A DNA stretch of 64,000 bases from Acinetobacter baylyi DSM 14961 = CIP 107474 (GCF_000368685.1 NZ_KB849625.1:1-64000); one strand, 5' to 3'. Counted from the stretch's first letter, positions 11,977 through 22,082 are shown. Made by a program: numbers and translations. Notes: a model not told the origin generated them from the letters alone.

Positions 11977-13221
11977 TTATGCCGATTTTCTAGAATTAAT
12001 TCGACCTTGTATCAACGCCTTCACATTACCTTTGGCATAGTTTAAAAATACCAATAATGGTGATAGTTTTGGATTTGGCTTTTTCCCCTTACCAATCGCT
12101 TTAAACTGCGCCGCATACCAAATAATTTCCATAACTGCCATTTTGTCTACAAACGGCACTCCAGTTTTAATGGGTTTCACTGCATATTTAACGTCTTGCC
12201 CCGCAATCAGCCGATGGGTTAAATCTGTTTCTACCGCAAAAGGACGTGCAATTCCAATAAAATCACATGCACCGCTTTGTAATGCTGCATTCATCCCCTC
12301 TACACTACGAAAACCTCCGGTCACCATCAGTTTACATTGCACAGAATCTCGAATTTTCTCGGCAAATTCTAAAAAGTAAGCCTCCCGTGCAATCGTACTC
12401 GCTTTACGCTTTTCTGCTTTGACACCTGCCATTGCAGGAGCTTCATAAGTGCCTCCAGAGACTTCAATCAAGTCAATTCCTGCCTGATCAATTGCTTTGA
12501 ATACCGCAATGACATCTTCTTCGGTAATGCCACCACGCTGAAAATCGGCAGAATTCAGTTTTACCGAAATAATAAAATTCTCTGAAGTCGCTGCGCGTAC
12601 AGCATGATAAATTTCGAGCAGAAAACGCATTCTATTTTCAATTGAACCACCCCATTGATCTTGGCGCTTATTGGTCAGTGGTGATAAAAACTGGCTGATT
12701 AAATAGCCATGTGCACCATGAAGCTGTACACCTTCAAAACCAGCCTTTTCACATACACGCGCAGCATCGGCAAAGCGCTGAATAATATCTAATATTTCTT
12801 CATGATGTAATTCGCGCGGAGTCGCAAACATGGTCGCTAGCATGGGGCTAAATGGCACAGCAGAGGGAGCAACTGTTTCCTGATTTAGGCCTTTCGGACA
12901 TTGACGACCTGGATGTGACAATTGAATCAACTGCACCATGCCATATTTTTTCCCAATATCCGCCCATTTTTTTAAGCGTTCCAGATCACGCTCACTTTCA
13001 ATCGCCACTACACCAGGTTCATTTTTGGCACGCAAATCAACCATCACGTTGCCTGTGATGGCACAACCCAGCCCTCCTTGCGCCCAAGCCTGATACAAGC
13101 CAAAATGCAAATCATTAGGTTGACCTGCACGATTGGCAAGCGCTTCACTCATTGCCCCTTTAATAATGCGATTTTTGAATGTGACATTTCGTATTGTGAT
13201 TGGCTCAGCGATCTGACTCAT
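11977..13221 (-). CDS. NADH:flavin oxidoreductase, Old Yellow Enzyme family
   Basis: A 414-residue single-domain FMN TIM barrel with no iron-sulfur or Rossmann half, unlike FadH at the window start. Visible motifs are LIQLSHPGRQ, GVQLHGAHGYLISQFLSP (active-site His and Tyr region), QWGGSIENRMRF and the FMN-phosphate motif FIGIARPFA. Such enzymes reduce activated double bonds or nitro-compounds with NAD(P)H; the physiological substrate is unknown. The C-terminal 60 residues are longer and more basic than in classical members. A promoter and a 26-base dyad lie directly upstream, suggesting control by a repressor. Confidence 0.9.
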   Translation of the reverse strand: MSQIAEPITIRNVTFKNRIIKGAMSEALANRAGQPNDLHFGLYQAWAQGGLGCAITGNVMVDLRAKNEPGVVAIESERDLERLKKWADIGKKYGMVQLIQLSHPGRQCPKGLNQETVAPSAVPFSPMLATMFATPRELHHEEILDIIQRFADAARVCEKAGFEGVQLHGAHGYLISQFLSPLTNKRQDQWGGSIENRMRFLLEIYHAVRAATSENFIISVKLNSADFQRGGITEEDVIAVFKAIDQAGIDLIEVSGGTYEAPAMAGVKAEKRKASTIAREAYFLEFAEKIRDSVQCKLMVTGGFRSVEGMNAALQSGACDFIGIARPFAVETDLTHRLIAGQDVKYAVKPIKTGVPFVDKMAVMEIIWYAAQFKAIGKGKKPNPKLSPLLVFLNYAKGNVKALIQGRINSRKSA

Positions 13222-13258
13222 AAAGATATCCGACAGAAATAATTAGGTTATTTATTTC

Positions 13259-13324
13259 AATCTAAATCAATAGAAATGACTGTCAAGCGCAAACCGACAA
13301 ATTGACAATACAAGTTGTCAATTT
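13259..13324 (-). promoter_or_regulatory. Promoter and 26-base inverted repeat upstream of the OYE gene
   Basis: On the minus strand, TTGACA (13286-13281), a 16-base spacer and TAGATT (13264-13259) form a sigma-70 promoter. Just upstream, AAATTGACAA (13299-13308) and TTGTCAATTT (13315-13324) are perfect 10-bp arms with a 6-base centre. There is no T tract beyond the dyad, so it fits an operator better than the yejF terminator, although it touches the yejF stop codon. Confidence 0.5.
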
Positions 13325-14918
13325 ATTTATACTGGCTCGCTTGAATGAGTTGACGTGTATAATCTGATTGTGGAGATTCAAATAATCGTTCGGTCTGTTG
13401 ATATTCAATCACTTGTGCATGCCGCAGTACCATAACATGCTGGCACAATGCACGTATGACCTGCAAATCATGACTGATGAATAAATAGCTTAGATTTTCT
13501 TGCTGTTGTAAATGTCGCAGTAGTTTTACAATTGCACGCTGGGTTGTACGATCAAGTGCAGATGTCGGTTCATCCAGAATAATCAGTTTAGGCTGTAACA
13601 CCAGCGCACGTGCCAAAGCCACTCGTTGTCGTTGACCACCAGAAAGTTCATGTGGGTAGCGTCGCTTAAACTCGACAGGCAGCTCAACTTTTTGTAATGC
13701 TTGTTCGATGCGTAATTGTCGCTCAGCAATGGCTATGTGTTTAAGTTCTAGCCCCTCCCCAATGATTTGCTCAATATTCATACGTGGGTTTAAGCTACTA
13801 AAAGGATCCTGAAAAACAATTTGTAGATTTTGCCTTACAGATCGAAGTTGCTTTTCTTTCAGCCGATTAATATCACGACCCAGAAAAGTAATTTCTCCAT
13901 TACTCTCTATAAGTCGTGTAATCGCAAGTGCCAATGTCGATTTACCTGAGCCACTCTCTCCTACAATTCCAAGTGCCGCACCTTGTTGAATGGTGAGATC
14001 GAGTGCTTGCAATGCCACAAAATAATCTGTCACTCGATTTAGCAATCCAGACTTGATTGGAAACTTAACTTCAAGTTTTTGAACTTCTAAAATATTTTCA
14101 GTCTGATCTATTTTTGCTAAAGCTTTTCCGAAATCATGATTGAGTAAATGTCGTGTATAACTGGTTTGAGGCGAGTTAAACAGCTGTGTAACATCTGCAT
14201 GCTCTTCTACTTTGCCTTGATTCATCACCACCACCTGATCGGCATAGTGCTTAACCAAATTTAGATCATGGCTAATCAAAATCATCGACATTTTACGCTG
14301 TTGCTGCAATTGCTTGAGTAAATTCAGAATTTGAGATTGTAGACTGACATCAAGTGCTGTTGTGGGTTCATCTGCAATCAATACATCAGGTTCCAGCGCC
14401 AAAGCCATTGCGATCATGACGCGCTGGCGCTGACCGCCAGACAGCTCATGAGGATAACGTCTAAGTTTGGAGCGCGGTTCAGGAATTCCTACATCATTCA
14501 GTAAGGCAATTACTCTGTCACGTACCTGTTGCTTTGACCAACCACGCAGTAATAGTGCTTCACCAATAATCTTTTCAACGCGATGTAAGGGATTAAGCGC
14601 AGTCATGGGCTCCTGAAAAATCATGGCGATTTTATGACCACGAATTTGCTGTAATTGGGGTTGATTCAGTTTAAGTAAATCATGGCTCTGGAATTTTGCC
14701 TGTCCAGAAACAGTTAACTGCGGAGGAAGTAACCCCAGCAAAGCCAGACTACTGATTGATTTTCCAGAACCACTCTCACCCACGATGGCAAGCGTTTGAC
14801 CCTGATATAAGTTAAAGCTGAGATCGTGCACCAAGACTTGCGAAGAAGTGTGCGCAATATGCAAATGCTCAACAGAGAGTACAGGTAAAAGATTATTGTC
14901 TTGGATCGAATGCGTCAC
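13323..14918 (-). CDS. yejF: Peptide ABC transporter, duplicated ATPase subunit YejF
   Basis: A fusion of two ABC ATPase domains, about 12-260 and 275-531, each with Walker A (GESGSGKS), an LSGGQRQR signature and Walker B (LIADEP and LIILDEP). It powers import of oligopeptides or muropeptides through YejBE. I chose the GTG at 14918, preceded by GGGAGAAG on the minus strand. An ATG at 14936 would add six residues but lacks that ribosome site. The result is 531 residues (E. coli YejF: 529). The start overlaps the yejE end by 26 bases. Last gene of the mltD-yejABEF unit. Confidence 0.93.
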   Translation of the reverse strand: MTHSIQDNNLLPVLSVEHLHIAHTSSQVLVHDLSFNLYQGQTLAIVGESGSGKSISSLALLGLLPPQLTVSGQAKFQSHDLLKLNQPQLQQIRGHKIAMIFQEPMTALNPLHRVEKIIGEALLLRGWSKQQVRDRVIALLNDVGIPEPRSKLRRYPHELSGGQRQRVMIAMALALEPDVLIADEPTTALDVSLQSQILNLLKQLQQQRKMSMILISHDLNLVKHYADQVVVMNQGKVEEHADVTQLFNSPQTSYTRHLLNHDFGKALAKIDQTENILEVQKLEVKFPIKSGLLNRVTDYFVALQALDLTIQQGAALGIVGESGSGKSTLALAITRLIESNGEITFLGRDINRLKEKQLRSVRQNLQIVFQDPFSSLNPRMNIEQIIGEGLELKHIAIAERQLRIEQALQKVELPVEFKRRYPHELSGGQRQRVALARALVLQPKLIILDEPTSALDRTTQRAIVKLLRHLQQQENLSYLFISHDLQVIRALCQHVMVLRHAQVIEYQQTERLFESPQSDYTRQLIQASQYK

Positions 14919-15903
14919 GTGTCGCTTCTCCCACATAAATCAGTAATGACAAGACCAGCGCCAGAGTAAAAAACCCAGACATGGCAAGCCATGGTGCTGT
15001 TAAATTATTTTTTCCCTGTAATAGTAGCTCTCCCAATGAAGCAGCATCTGGCGGTAAGCCATATCCTAGAAAGTCCAGTGCGGTAAGTGCGGTAATATTG
15101 GCTGTTAGCATAAATGGCAACTGAGATAAACTTGAACTCATGGCATTGGGTAAAATGTGCCGAAATATAATGGTTCGATCTTTTACACCCAACGCTCGTG
15201 CAGCACGTACATAATCAAGATTACGGGCACGTAAAAACTCAGCCCGCACTAAACCCACCAATGCAGTCCAGCCAAAAAGCAGCATAATTAAAAATAACCA
15301 ATACACATTGGGTGTAAACATACTGACTAGAATCATGACCATAAACAACATTGGCAAACCGCCCCACACCTCAAGAAGCCGTTGCCCAATCAGATCAATC
15401 CATCCACCGTAATACCCTTGTATCGCACCCACAAAAATACCCAGCAACGCAGAGAAAAAAGTGAGCGCAAATCCGAATAAAAGTGACACACGAAGACCAT
15501 ACAAAATGCGCGCTAGAACATCACGTCCTTGATCATCTGTACCAAGCCAGTTCTGTGCGGTGGGTGGAGATGGTACAGGAACTGCCAGATCCAGATTGGG
15601 TGTCTGGTATGAAAATGGAATAAGTGGCCAGATACTCCAGCCCTTGGCATCAATCAATTGTTGAACAGCAGGGTCTTTATAATCTGTCTCTGTTTCAAAT
15701 ACGCCGCCAAAAGTTGTTTCTGGGTAACTTTGCATGACAGGAAAATAATAAGATTGCTGATATTTCACGATCAGAGGTTTGTCATTTGCAATCAATTCTG
15801 ACATTAAGGACAAAACAAAAATGATGATAAAGATAATAAAACACCAGAAACCCAAACGATTTTGCTTAAACCGTTTGATTCGCTCTTGCATCAATGGAGA
15901 CAT
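14893..15903 (-). CDS. yejE: Peptide ABC transporter permease YejE
   Basis: A 336-residue inner-membrane permease of the OppC/DppC type. The first helix is at about 15-37, followed by a long periplasmic insert containing NWLGTDDQGRDVLARILYG, the usual OppC entry motif. The permease core and the EAA loop (RAARALGVKDRTIIFRHILPNA) contact the ATPase. It overlaps yejB by one base and yejF by 26, so translation is coupled. Confidence 0.93.
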   Translation of the reverse strand: MSPLMQERIKRFKQNRLGFWCFIIFIIIFVLSLMSELIANDKPLIVKYQQSYYFPVMQSYPETTFGGVFETETDYKDPAVQQLIDAKGWSIWPLIPFSYQTPNLDLAVPVPSPPTAQNWLGTDDQGRDVLARILYGLRVSLLFGFALTFFSALLGIFVGAIQGYYGGWIDLIGQRLLEVWGGLPMLFMVMILVSMFTPNVYWLFLIMLLFGWTALVGLVRAEFLRARNLDYVRAARALGVKDRTIIFRHILPNAMSSSLSQLPFMLTANITALTALDFLGYGLPPDAASLGELLLQGKNNLTAPWLAMSGFFTLALVLSLLIYVGEATRDAFDPRQ

Positions 15904-16970
15904 TATTTTGCTCCTCTTGATTCGAAATTAATGCGAGGGTCAATGATCTGGTAAAGCACATCACTGATCAGTCTTAGCACCAACCCCAATAAGGTAAACA
16001 AAAATAAAGTACCAAAAATCACAGGATAATCACGCTGGGTAATCGCTTCAAATCCAAGCAAGCCAATTCCATCAAGGTTAAAAATAATTTCGATAAACAG
16101 ATTACCGACAAAGAAAATTCCGACCAATGCTTCAGGAAGTCCAGCAATGACTATCAACATCGCATTACGAAAGACATGCCCATAAAGCACTCTGTTTTCG
16201 CTCAATCCTTTTGAACGCGCCGCGAGCACATACTGTTTGTTAAGCTCTTCCATAAATGCGTATTTGGTCAGATAGGTGAGTCCCGCAAATCCACCCAATA
16301 ACATGGTAACAAGGGGCAATGCCATATGCCAAAAATAATCTTTGATCTTCGCCCACATTCCCAAACTTTGGAAATTATCAGAAACCAAGCCTTGTAAAGG
16401 AAACCACTGAAAATACGATCCCCCTGCAAAAAATACAATCAGCACCACACCAAATACAAACGTCGGAACAGCATAGCCTACAGCAAGTAGCATTGAGGTA
16501 GATTTATCAAACAACAAGCCATGTTGTTTTGCTTTTCGAATACCTAACGGAATGGACACCAAATAAATCAGCAAGGTACTCCACAACCCCAAAGAGACAG
16601 TGACAGGCATTTTCTCATAAAGTAACTGTGTCACGGGTTTATCTTTAAAAAAGCTGGTTCCAAAATCCAGTGTTAAATAACCTTTAAGCATGATCCAGAA
16701 CCGTTCTGGTGCGGATTTATCAAAACCATACTGTGCCTTGATTTTATCGACCATTTCTGGAGTAAGCCCACGTGCCCCTTGATAATGCGTATCTGTCGCT
16801 ACAGAAACTGTTTCCCCTCCACCCTTAAGGCCAGGAATACTTTCTGCTTGCTGAATGGCCTGCTCAACAGGGCCGCCTGGTGCAATTTGCACCACAATAA
16901 AATTGATCAACAAAATGAGAAAAAGTGTCGGAATAATCAGTAGAAGCCGCTTGATAATGTATGTACCCAT
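15903..16970 (-). CDS. yejB: Peptide ABC transporter permease YejB
   Basis: A 355-residue permease of the OppB/DppB type: N-terminal helix MGTYIIKRLLLIIPTLFLIL, a periplasmic segment with YGFDKSAPERFWIMLKGYLTLDFGTSF, core helices, and an EAA loop (AARSKGLSENRVLYGHVFRNAML). It pairs with YejE to form the channel. There are 27 bases to yejA upstream and a one-base overlap with yejE downstream. Confidence 0.93.
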   Translation of the reverse strand: MGTYIIKRLLLIIPTLFLILLINFIVVQIAPGGPVEQAIQQAESIPGLKGGGETVSVATDTHYQGARGLTPEMVDKIKAQYGFDKSAPERFWIMLKGYLTLDFGTSFFKDKPVTQLLYEKMPVTVSLGLWSTLLIYLVSIPLGIRKAKQHGLLFDKSTSMLLAVGYAVPTFVFGVVLIVFFAGGSYFQWFPLQGLVSDNFQSLGMWAKIKDYFWHMALPLVTMLLGGFAGLTYLTKYAFMEELNKQYVLAARSKGLSENRVLYGHVFRNAMLIVIAGLPEALVGIFFVGNLFIEIIFNLDGIGLLGFEAITQRDYPVIFGTLFLFTLLGLVLRLISDVLYQIIDPRINFESRGAK

Positions 16971-16997
16971 CGCTCGATATCCTTCTACTTTGTATCG

Positions 16998-18848
16998 CTA
17001 TTTTTTACGCAAATAATCGGCAACTTTTTTTGCCTTGTCAGGGTTTGACCACCAATAATCGAAACCCACCGACAGCTTAGGGCTCTGCTTCGGACGTTCA
17101 TACATATCCCAATAAGCGTACCAGTTTCCATCTTTGCCATAAGTGAGAATCTGGTAATACCCTGCACGCAATAAACGATCCAAAACCTTGGTATTGATGA
17201 TCAATTCTTCACGACTTTGTGAGTGAATGACTCGCTCAATAACGGCATCAATAACGGGATCTTTAATGCCAGAATAATTGTAATTACCTGCCTGATCTGC
17301 AGCAGCACTGCCCCAAAATTGAGATTGCTCATTTCCTGGGCTCAAAGATTGTGGCAACGCCATAGTCGTTAGATCAAAATCGTTACGGCGCATTCGCTCT
17401 ACATACTGCGGTGTATCGACTAATCGAATATTGACCGTAATGCCCAAGCGTTTTAGATTTCGAATAAAAGACATTAATGTACGTTGCAAGCTATCCTGAT
17501 GAATCAAAAGCTCGAATTGAACAGGTTTTCCCTGTCGATCTCGTAATTGGCCATTCTGAACACGATAACCCGCATCAATCAATAGCTTTCGGGCATTGAG
17601 TAAACTTGAACGATTAAAACCACTTGCATCGGAAGCAGGATATTTCCATTCTGACAACACCCCCTGCCTAACGATCGGGTTCAGGCGTGACATAAAAGGC
17701 GCCAATACCTTTAACTCGGCTGGACTTGGCTGACCAGTCGCTGCAAGCTCACTGTTATTAAAATAACTTTGTAGGCGCTGATACTGCCCATAAAACAGGG
17801 CTTTATTTTGCCACTCAAAATCATAAGCATAGGTTAAGGCGCGTCTCAGACGAATATCATTGAGTGGCGCATGACGTGTATTAAACACAATGCTTTGAGT
17901 TGTCATGGGATTTTCATGTTTGAATTTATACTTTTTAATCAAACCAGCCCGAAAGGCAGGGAAATCGTAACCGGTCACCCATTTGCGCGCTGTAAATTCC
18001 TCATGCAGTGTAAATTGACCAGATTTAAAGCCTTCGAAGGCAATATCCAGATTGCGATAATATACATATTTAAGACGCTCAAAGTTGTAACGCCCACGGT
18101 TCACAGGCAAATCTTTACCCCAATAATCTGGATTACGCTTATAGGTGATACTTCGGCTCGGATCAATTCTTTCAATTAAATAAGGCCCCGAACCCAAAAT
18201 CGGTTGTAAAGTCACGCGAGTAAAATCTCGATTCTTCCAATCCTTTTGCGAGTAAATGGGCAAACTTGCCAAAATCAGCGGCATTTCTGCATTATTTTGA
18301 GACTTGAAACTAAACTTGACGCGGTATTTAGACAATACTTCTGTCTTTGCCAGATCACTGATATACATCTGTAGCCCAGGATTGGCTTTGCTCTGGTAAG
18401 TATCAAAACTGAATTTTACATCCTGTGCTGTAACAGGTGTTCCATCACTAAATCGGGCTTTGGGGTTTAATTCAAAAATGACAAAATGGGTTTGCTCTGG
18501 ATCAAATGTCGCGGTTTTGGCCAGTAAGGGATACATAACACCTGGTTCATCAAGTGAACTTGACATCAGGCTATCAAATACATAATTGATGCCATCTGTC
18601 GAACTTCCTTTACCATTCATACTGTTGAGGTTATCAAAAGTTCCGTTGCTGGACTGACTCAAGATTCCACCTTTAGGCGCATCAGGATTGGCATAAGGCA
18701 TGCTAGCTATACCTTTATACTTTGCCTGTGTATGAATCGCAATATAGGGTGTGGTTTGAATTGCTGCAAACCCATTCATTGAAAAAACACCTAGCCCCAC
18801 AAGGAGGCTAAGTGTTTTAAAGAAAAATGCCTGACTATGGCGCATCAA
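16998..18848 (-). CDS. yejA: Periplasmic peptide-binding protein YejA
   Basis: A 616-residue SBP_bac_5 (family 5) solute-binding protein. A signal peptide ends near AAIQTTPYIAIH after the hydrophobic core LSLLVGLGVFSMNGFA. Typical family segments are YANPDAPKGGILSQSS, ARFSDGTPVTAQDVKFSFDT and RRALTYAYDFEW. YejABEF systems import peptides; in Agrobacterium a YejBEF system with another binding protein takes up murein fragments (recalled). Only 12 bases separate it from mltD upstream, which supports a role near murein turnover. A second ATG one codon in is an equally possible start. Confidence 0.93.
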   Translation of the reverse strand: MMRHSQAFFFKTLSLLVGLGVFSMNGFAAIQTTPYIAIHTQAKYKGIASMPYANPDAPKGGILSQSSNGTFDNLNSMNGKGSSTDGINYVFDSLMSSSLDEPGVMYPLLAKTATFDPEQTHFVIFELNPKARFSDGTPVTAQDVKFSFDTYQSKANPGLQMYISDLAKTEVLSKYRVKFSFKSQNNAEMPLILASLPIYSQKDWKNRDFTRVTLQPILGSGPYLIERIDPSRSITYKRNPDYWGKDLPVNRGRYNFERLKYVYYRNLDIAFEGFKSGQFTLHEEFTARKWVTGYDFPAFRAGLIKKYKFKHENPMTTQSIVFNTRHAPLNDIRLRRALTYAYDFEWQNKALFYGQYQRLQSYFNNSELAATGQPSPAELKVLAPFMSRLNPIVRQGVLSEWKYPASDASGFNRSSLLNARKLLIDAGYRVQNGQLRDRQGKPVQFELLIHQDSLQRTLMSFIRNLKRLGITVNIRLVDTPQYVERMRRNDFDLTTMALPQSLSPGNEQSQFWGSAAADQAGNYNYSGIKDPVIDAVIERVIHSQSREELIINTKVLDRLLRAGYYQILTYGKDGNWYAYWDMYERPKQSPKLSVGFDYWWSNPDKAKKVADYLRKK

Positions 18849-18860
18849 TCATCCTGAGTT

Positions 18861-21800
18861 TTATAAATTAGGTACTTTTATCACATCACCAATACGCAAA
18901 CTCGTTGACGGTTTAAGTCCATTCAAATCTGCTAATTCGGCCAATGCCATACCATACTTACTTGCAAGACCATTCAAGGTGTCTCCACGCTTAATCTTGT
19001 ACTCAGTCACGGTTTTAGGAATCTGAATTGTTTGACCACGCTGTAAACTGGCACGCGCACTCAAATCATTCAAATCTGCAAGTTCTTTGCTAGACAACCC
19101 TAAACGACTTGAAATACTGTGCAAAGACTCTCCTGCTTTTACCGTATAGTCTTCGGTTTTACCTGAACTTTTTGAAACAGTTTTAGATTTGCTATCCGTT
19201 TTACTGGCAGCAACCTTTTCAATATCACCAGTCAACTTAATTTTTTGTCCAGCTTGCAAAGTAGAATGACGCAATCCATTGATTTGCATGAGGTCATCAA
19301 CCTGAAGGCTATAGCGGTTTGCAATATTTCCCAAGGTATCGCCAGATTTAACCGTATAGACGTCTGGTATTTCGTTGTCTTTGGCTTTGCTCTTTGCAGT
19401 CGAGTGAGCAGATGGCTCACCTGTCAGTTTTAGCTTTTGTCCAACACGTAAACCCGCATTCCGATTTAAACCATTCAAGTCGGCTAACACATCGAGTTGC
19501 AGATTAAATTTGCTGGCAACTGCATTCAAGCTATCACCAGATTGCACTACATACTCATCAGGGATGGTTGAACCCGCAGGTATCTTTATGGTTTGGCCCG
19601 CTCTCAATCCTGTAGCCGATTTCAGATTATTCAGTTCCAACAATTCGCTCAGACTAATTTTAGATGCTGTCGCGATACTGGATAGCGTTTCACCACGTTG
19701 CACTTTATAGTTTTCAGTTTTTACCGAAGGCACAGCTTTAGCAGACTTGGCATTCAGCTTGCTATCATCTTCGCCAACTTCATGTAGTGGTACATTAATT
19801 TTTTGACCAATGTACAAATTACTGCCAGCGTTTAAACCAGTCGTTAAATCTGCTAACTCCTGATTGGATAAGCCATAACGCTCTGCAATCTGCTTAAGAT
19901 ATTCACCACGTCTCACAGTATAAAGTTTGGTTGGAACTTGTTTGGCTGTTTTACTCTCTGCTGTATGACGAGCAGACGTTGTGGATGACGTCTTTTTATC
20001 TTTGAGCGTAAGCTTTTGACCTACGAATAAACCACTCGTCACATTCAAATCGTTGAGATCTGCCAGTTGCTTAACGGTAAGGCCAAACTGCTCTGCAACG
20101 CCGGTTAAGCTATCATTGGCCTTCACGGTATAGCTGTCAGGTGTTGTATCAGACTTAGCAGGCGAATCGATTTGCGGCTTGGCATCATATAAATATAATG
20201 ACGTTCCTGCATACAGTGTGCGATTTGGATCAATCTGGTTCCAGTTGGCAATATCACGCCAGCTTACGCCATTTTTCATGGCAATAATCGCTAATGTATC
20301 CCCTGAAACTACTGTATAAGTCGAACGTTTACCTTTTGGCTGCACGACCACAATATCGGTATCGGTCTTGATATAAGGTTTATTGCTATTACGCTGTACG
20401 TCCTGATCAGAAGCACTGACATTGTCAGCCAGCGCTTTAGGATAAGCAAACTCTTTGGTAACTTCCTTGCCTTGCTGGTCTGCAACAGATTGACTGGTCT
20501 GAATTGCAGTCAGCTTAATCTTGCCATCCAATGGATCAACAATCTGCGTTCCTTTTGGCACAATTGCAGAAAGCTCTGCAAGCACCTGATCTTTTTCAGC
20601 CTGCGTTGGCTGTGGTTCCAGTGCCTGTTTGACACTTTCCTTTTCACCTTCTGCCCGAATTACAGCCACAATATCCTGACGTTCAGCTTTTGAGATAGGC
20701 GGTTCGATGGCGACTTGTTTTACATTTGTTGCAGGTGTTACAGCAACAGGGATACGTGGTGCACTGGGGATATCTGCACTTGCAGCAAATTGGGCTAAAG
20801 CATCGGCACCTTTAGGTGTTGCAGATTTTCTGATGGATGACGAAATACTCGATACCGTTGAACTTACGGTCGGTCTGCTTGCACTTGCTGTCATCACTGG
20901 AGGACTGGTCTTTGTCGTTGCCAGTGGTTGACCAGAATTACTATTTCGTGGTGTTGTGCTAATGCTCACTGTAGGAGTCGGTTGTACAGGTGCTGAAGAT
21001 GATGCCCAAAGCCCAGAATTCCCTGAAGGTTTAAGTGCTTTAAGTTTGTTATCTATAGATGGACTTAAATCTGCTGGTATCAAAATACGCATTGGGCTGG
21101 CTGGGTCAATGACGTCACCACGATAACCTGGATTAAGCGCATATAGCTCAGTTCGACTCAAACCTGTAACTGAAGAAATTTGGTTTAAATCAACTGCACT
21201 ATTAAGTGTCACTTCTCTAAAGTGAGGTCGGTTGGCAATGGGTGGTAAAGATACGCCATATGCTTTTGGGTTTTTGATGATCTGTGCAACAGCCAAGAAC
21301 CGAGGTACATAGTTCATCGTTTCGCCAGGTAACTTGAGTGACCAGTAATCGGTTGGCAAGCCTGCTGCCTGATTGCGGTTAATCGCCTGCTGGATACGAC
21401 CTGGCCCAGCATTATAAGCAGCTAATGCCAGCTCCCAAGAACCAAACTGATTATATAAGCTTCCCAAGAACTCATAAGCCGCACGCGTCGATTCCACCAC
21501 GTCACGGCGTCCGTCATATAGGCTGGTTTGACGCAAGCCATAAATACGACCTGTACTTGGAATAAACTGCCATAAACCTGCTGCGGCTGCACTACTTGTG
21601 GCAGCAGGGTCATACGAACTCTCAATCACAGGTAAAAGTGCTAATTCGGTTGGTAAGCCTCTACGTTCGGCTTCCTTCACTGTATGATACAAATAACGGC
21701 TGGCACGTGCACTTAAACGATCCAAATACGGTTGACGTGAAATAAACCAGCTTCTTTGTGCTTCAATTCTCGGATCCCAATGCGTCTCATCCATCTTAAA

Positions 21801-22082
21801 GCCGACGGTCATACGTTTCCACACATCACCATGCTTAAGAATCAATAAACGATCACCCTCTACAGCACGCATGTCTGTTGCAGAAAGTAGATCTTCCAAA
21901 GAATCGAGACTACTGGCATCAAGAAAACCCGATCCAACGTTTTTAGTGGTCTTGGTATGTGTTGTTTGCGGTGTTGAAGAACATCCTGTCAGACCCAATG
22001 CTGCAATCGCAGAACCAAGTACCGTAAATTTGAAAAGTGAGGCGACTGAAAAAGGCCACATCATTGTGGTAGATTTATACAT
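18861..22082 (-). CDS. mltD: Membrane-bound lytic murein transglycosylase D with eight LysM repeats
   Basis: Cleaves peptidoglycan glycan strands with formation of 1,6-anhydro ends. 1073 residues from the ATG at 22082, against about 450 in E. coli. The lipobox LGLTGC places the lipidated Cys at 34. The SLT domain covers about 105-260, with the catalytic Glu154 in PVIESSYDP, GLWQFIPSTGR and AAYNAGPG. A Ser/Thr/Pro-rich linker follows, then eight LysM repeats from roughly 610 to the C-terminus (YTVVSGDTL, YTVKANDSL, YTVRRGEYL, YKVQRGETL, YVVQSGDSL, YTVKSGDTL, YTVKAGESL, YKIKRGDTL), which bind glycan. E. coli MltD has two. First gene of the yej unit. Confidence 0.93.
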   Translation of the reverse strand: MYKSTTMMWPFSVASLFKFTVLGSAIAALGLTGCSSTPQTTHTKTTKNVGSGFLDASSLDSLEDLLSATDMRAVEGDRLLILKHGDVWKRMTVGFKMDETHWDPRIEAQRSWFISRQPYLDRLSARASRYLYHTVKEAERRGLPTELALLPVIESSYDPAATSSAAAAGLWQFIPSTGRIYGLRQTSLYDGRRDVVESTRAAYEFLGSLYNQFGSWELALAAYNAGPGRIQQAINRNQAAGLPTDYWSLKLPGETMNYVPRFLAVAQIIKNPKAYGVSLPPIANRPHFREVTLNSAVDLNQISSVTGLSRTELYALNPGYRGDVIDPASPMRILIPADLSPSIDNKLKALKPSGNSGLWASSSAPVQPTPTVSISTTPRNSNSGQPLATTKTSPPVMTASASRPTVSSTVSSISSSIRKSATPKGADALAQFAASADIPSAPRIPVAVTPATNVKQVAIEPPISKAERQDIVAVIRAEGEKESVKQALEPQPTQAEKDQVLAELSAIVPKGTQIVDPLDGKIKLTAIQTSQSVADQQGKEVTKEFAYPKALADNVSASDQDVQRNSNKPYIKTDTDIVVVQPKGKRSTYTVVSGDTLAIIAMKNGVSWRDIANWNQIDPNRTLYAGTSLYLYDAKPQIDSPAKSDTTPDSYTVKANDSLTGVAEQFGLTVKQLADLNDLNVTSGLFVGQKLTLKDKKTSSTTSARHTAESKTAKQVPTKLYTVRRGEYLKQIAERYGLSNQELADLTTGLNAGSNLYIGQKINVPLHEVGEDDSKLNAKSAKAVPSVKTENYKVQRGETLSSIATASKISLSELLELNNLKSATGLRAGQTIKIPAGSTIPDEYVVQSGDSLNAVASKFNLQLDVLADLNGLNRNAGLRVGQKLKLTGEPSAHSTAKSKAKDNEIPDVYTVKSGDTLGNIANRYSLQVDDLMQINGLRHSTLQAGQKIKLTGDIEKVAASKTDSKSKTVSKSSGKTEDYTVKAGESLHSISSRLGLSSKELADLNDLSARASLQRGQTIQIPKTVTEYKIKRGDTLNGLASKYGMALAELADLNGLKPSTSLRIGDVIKVPNL

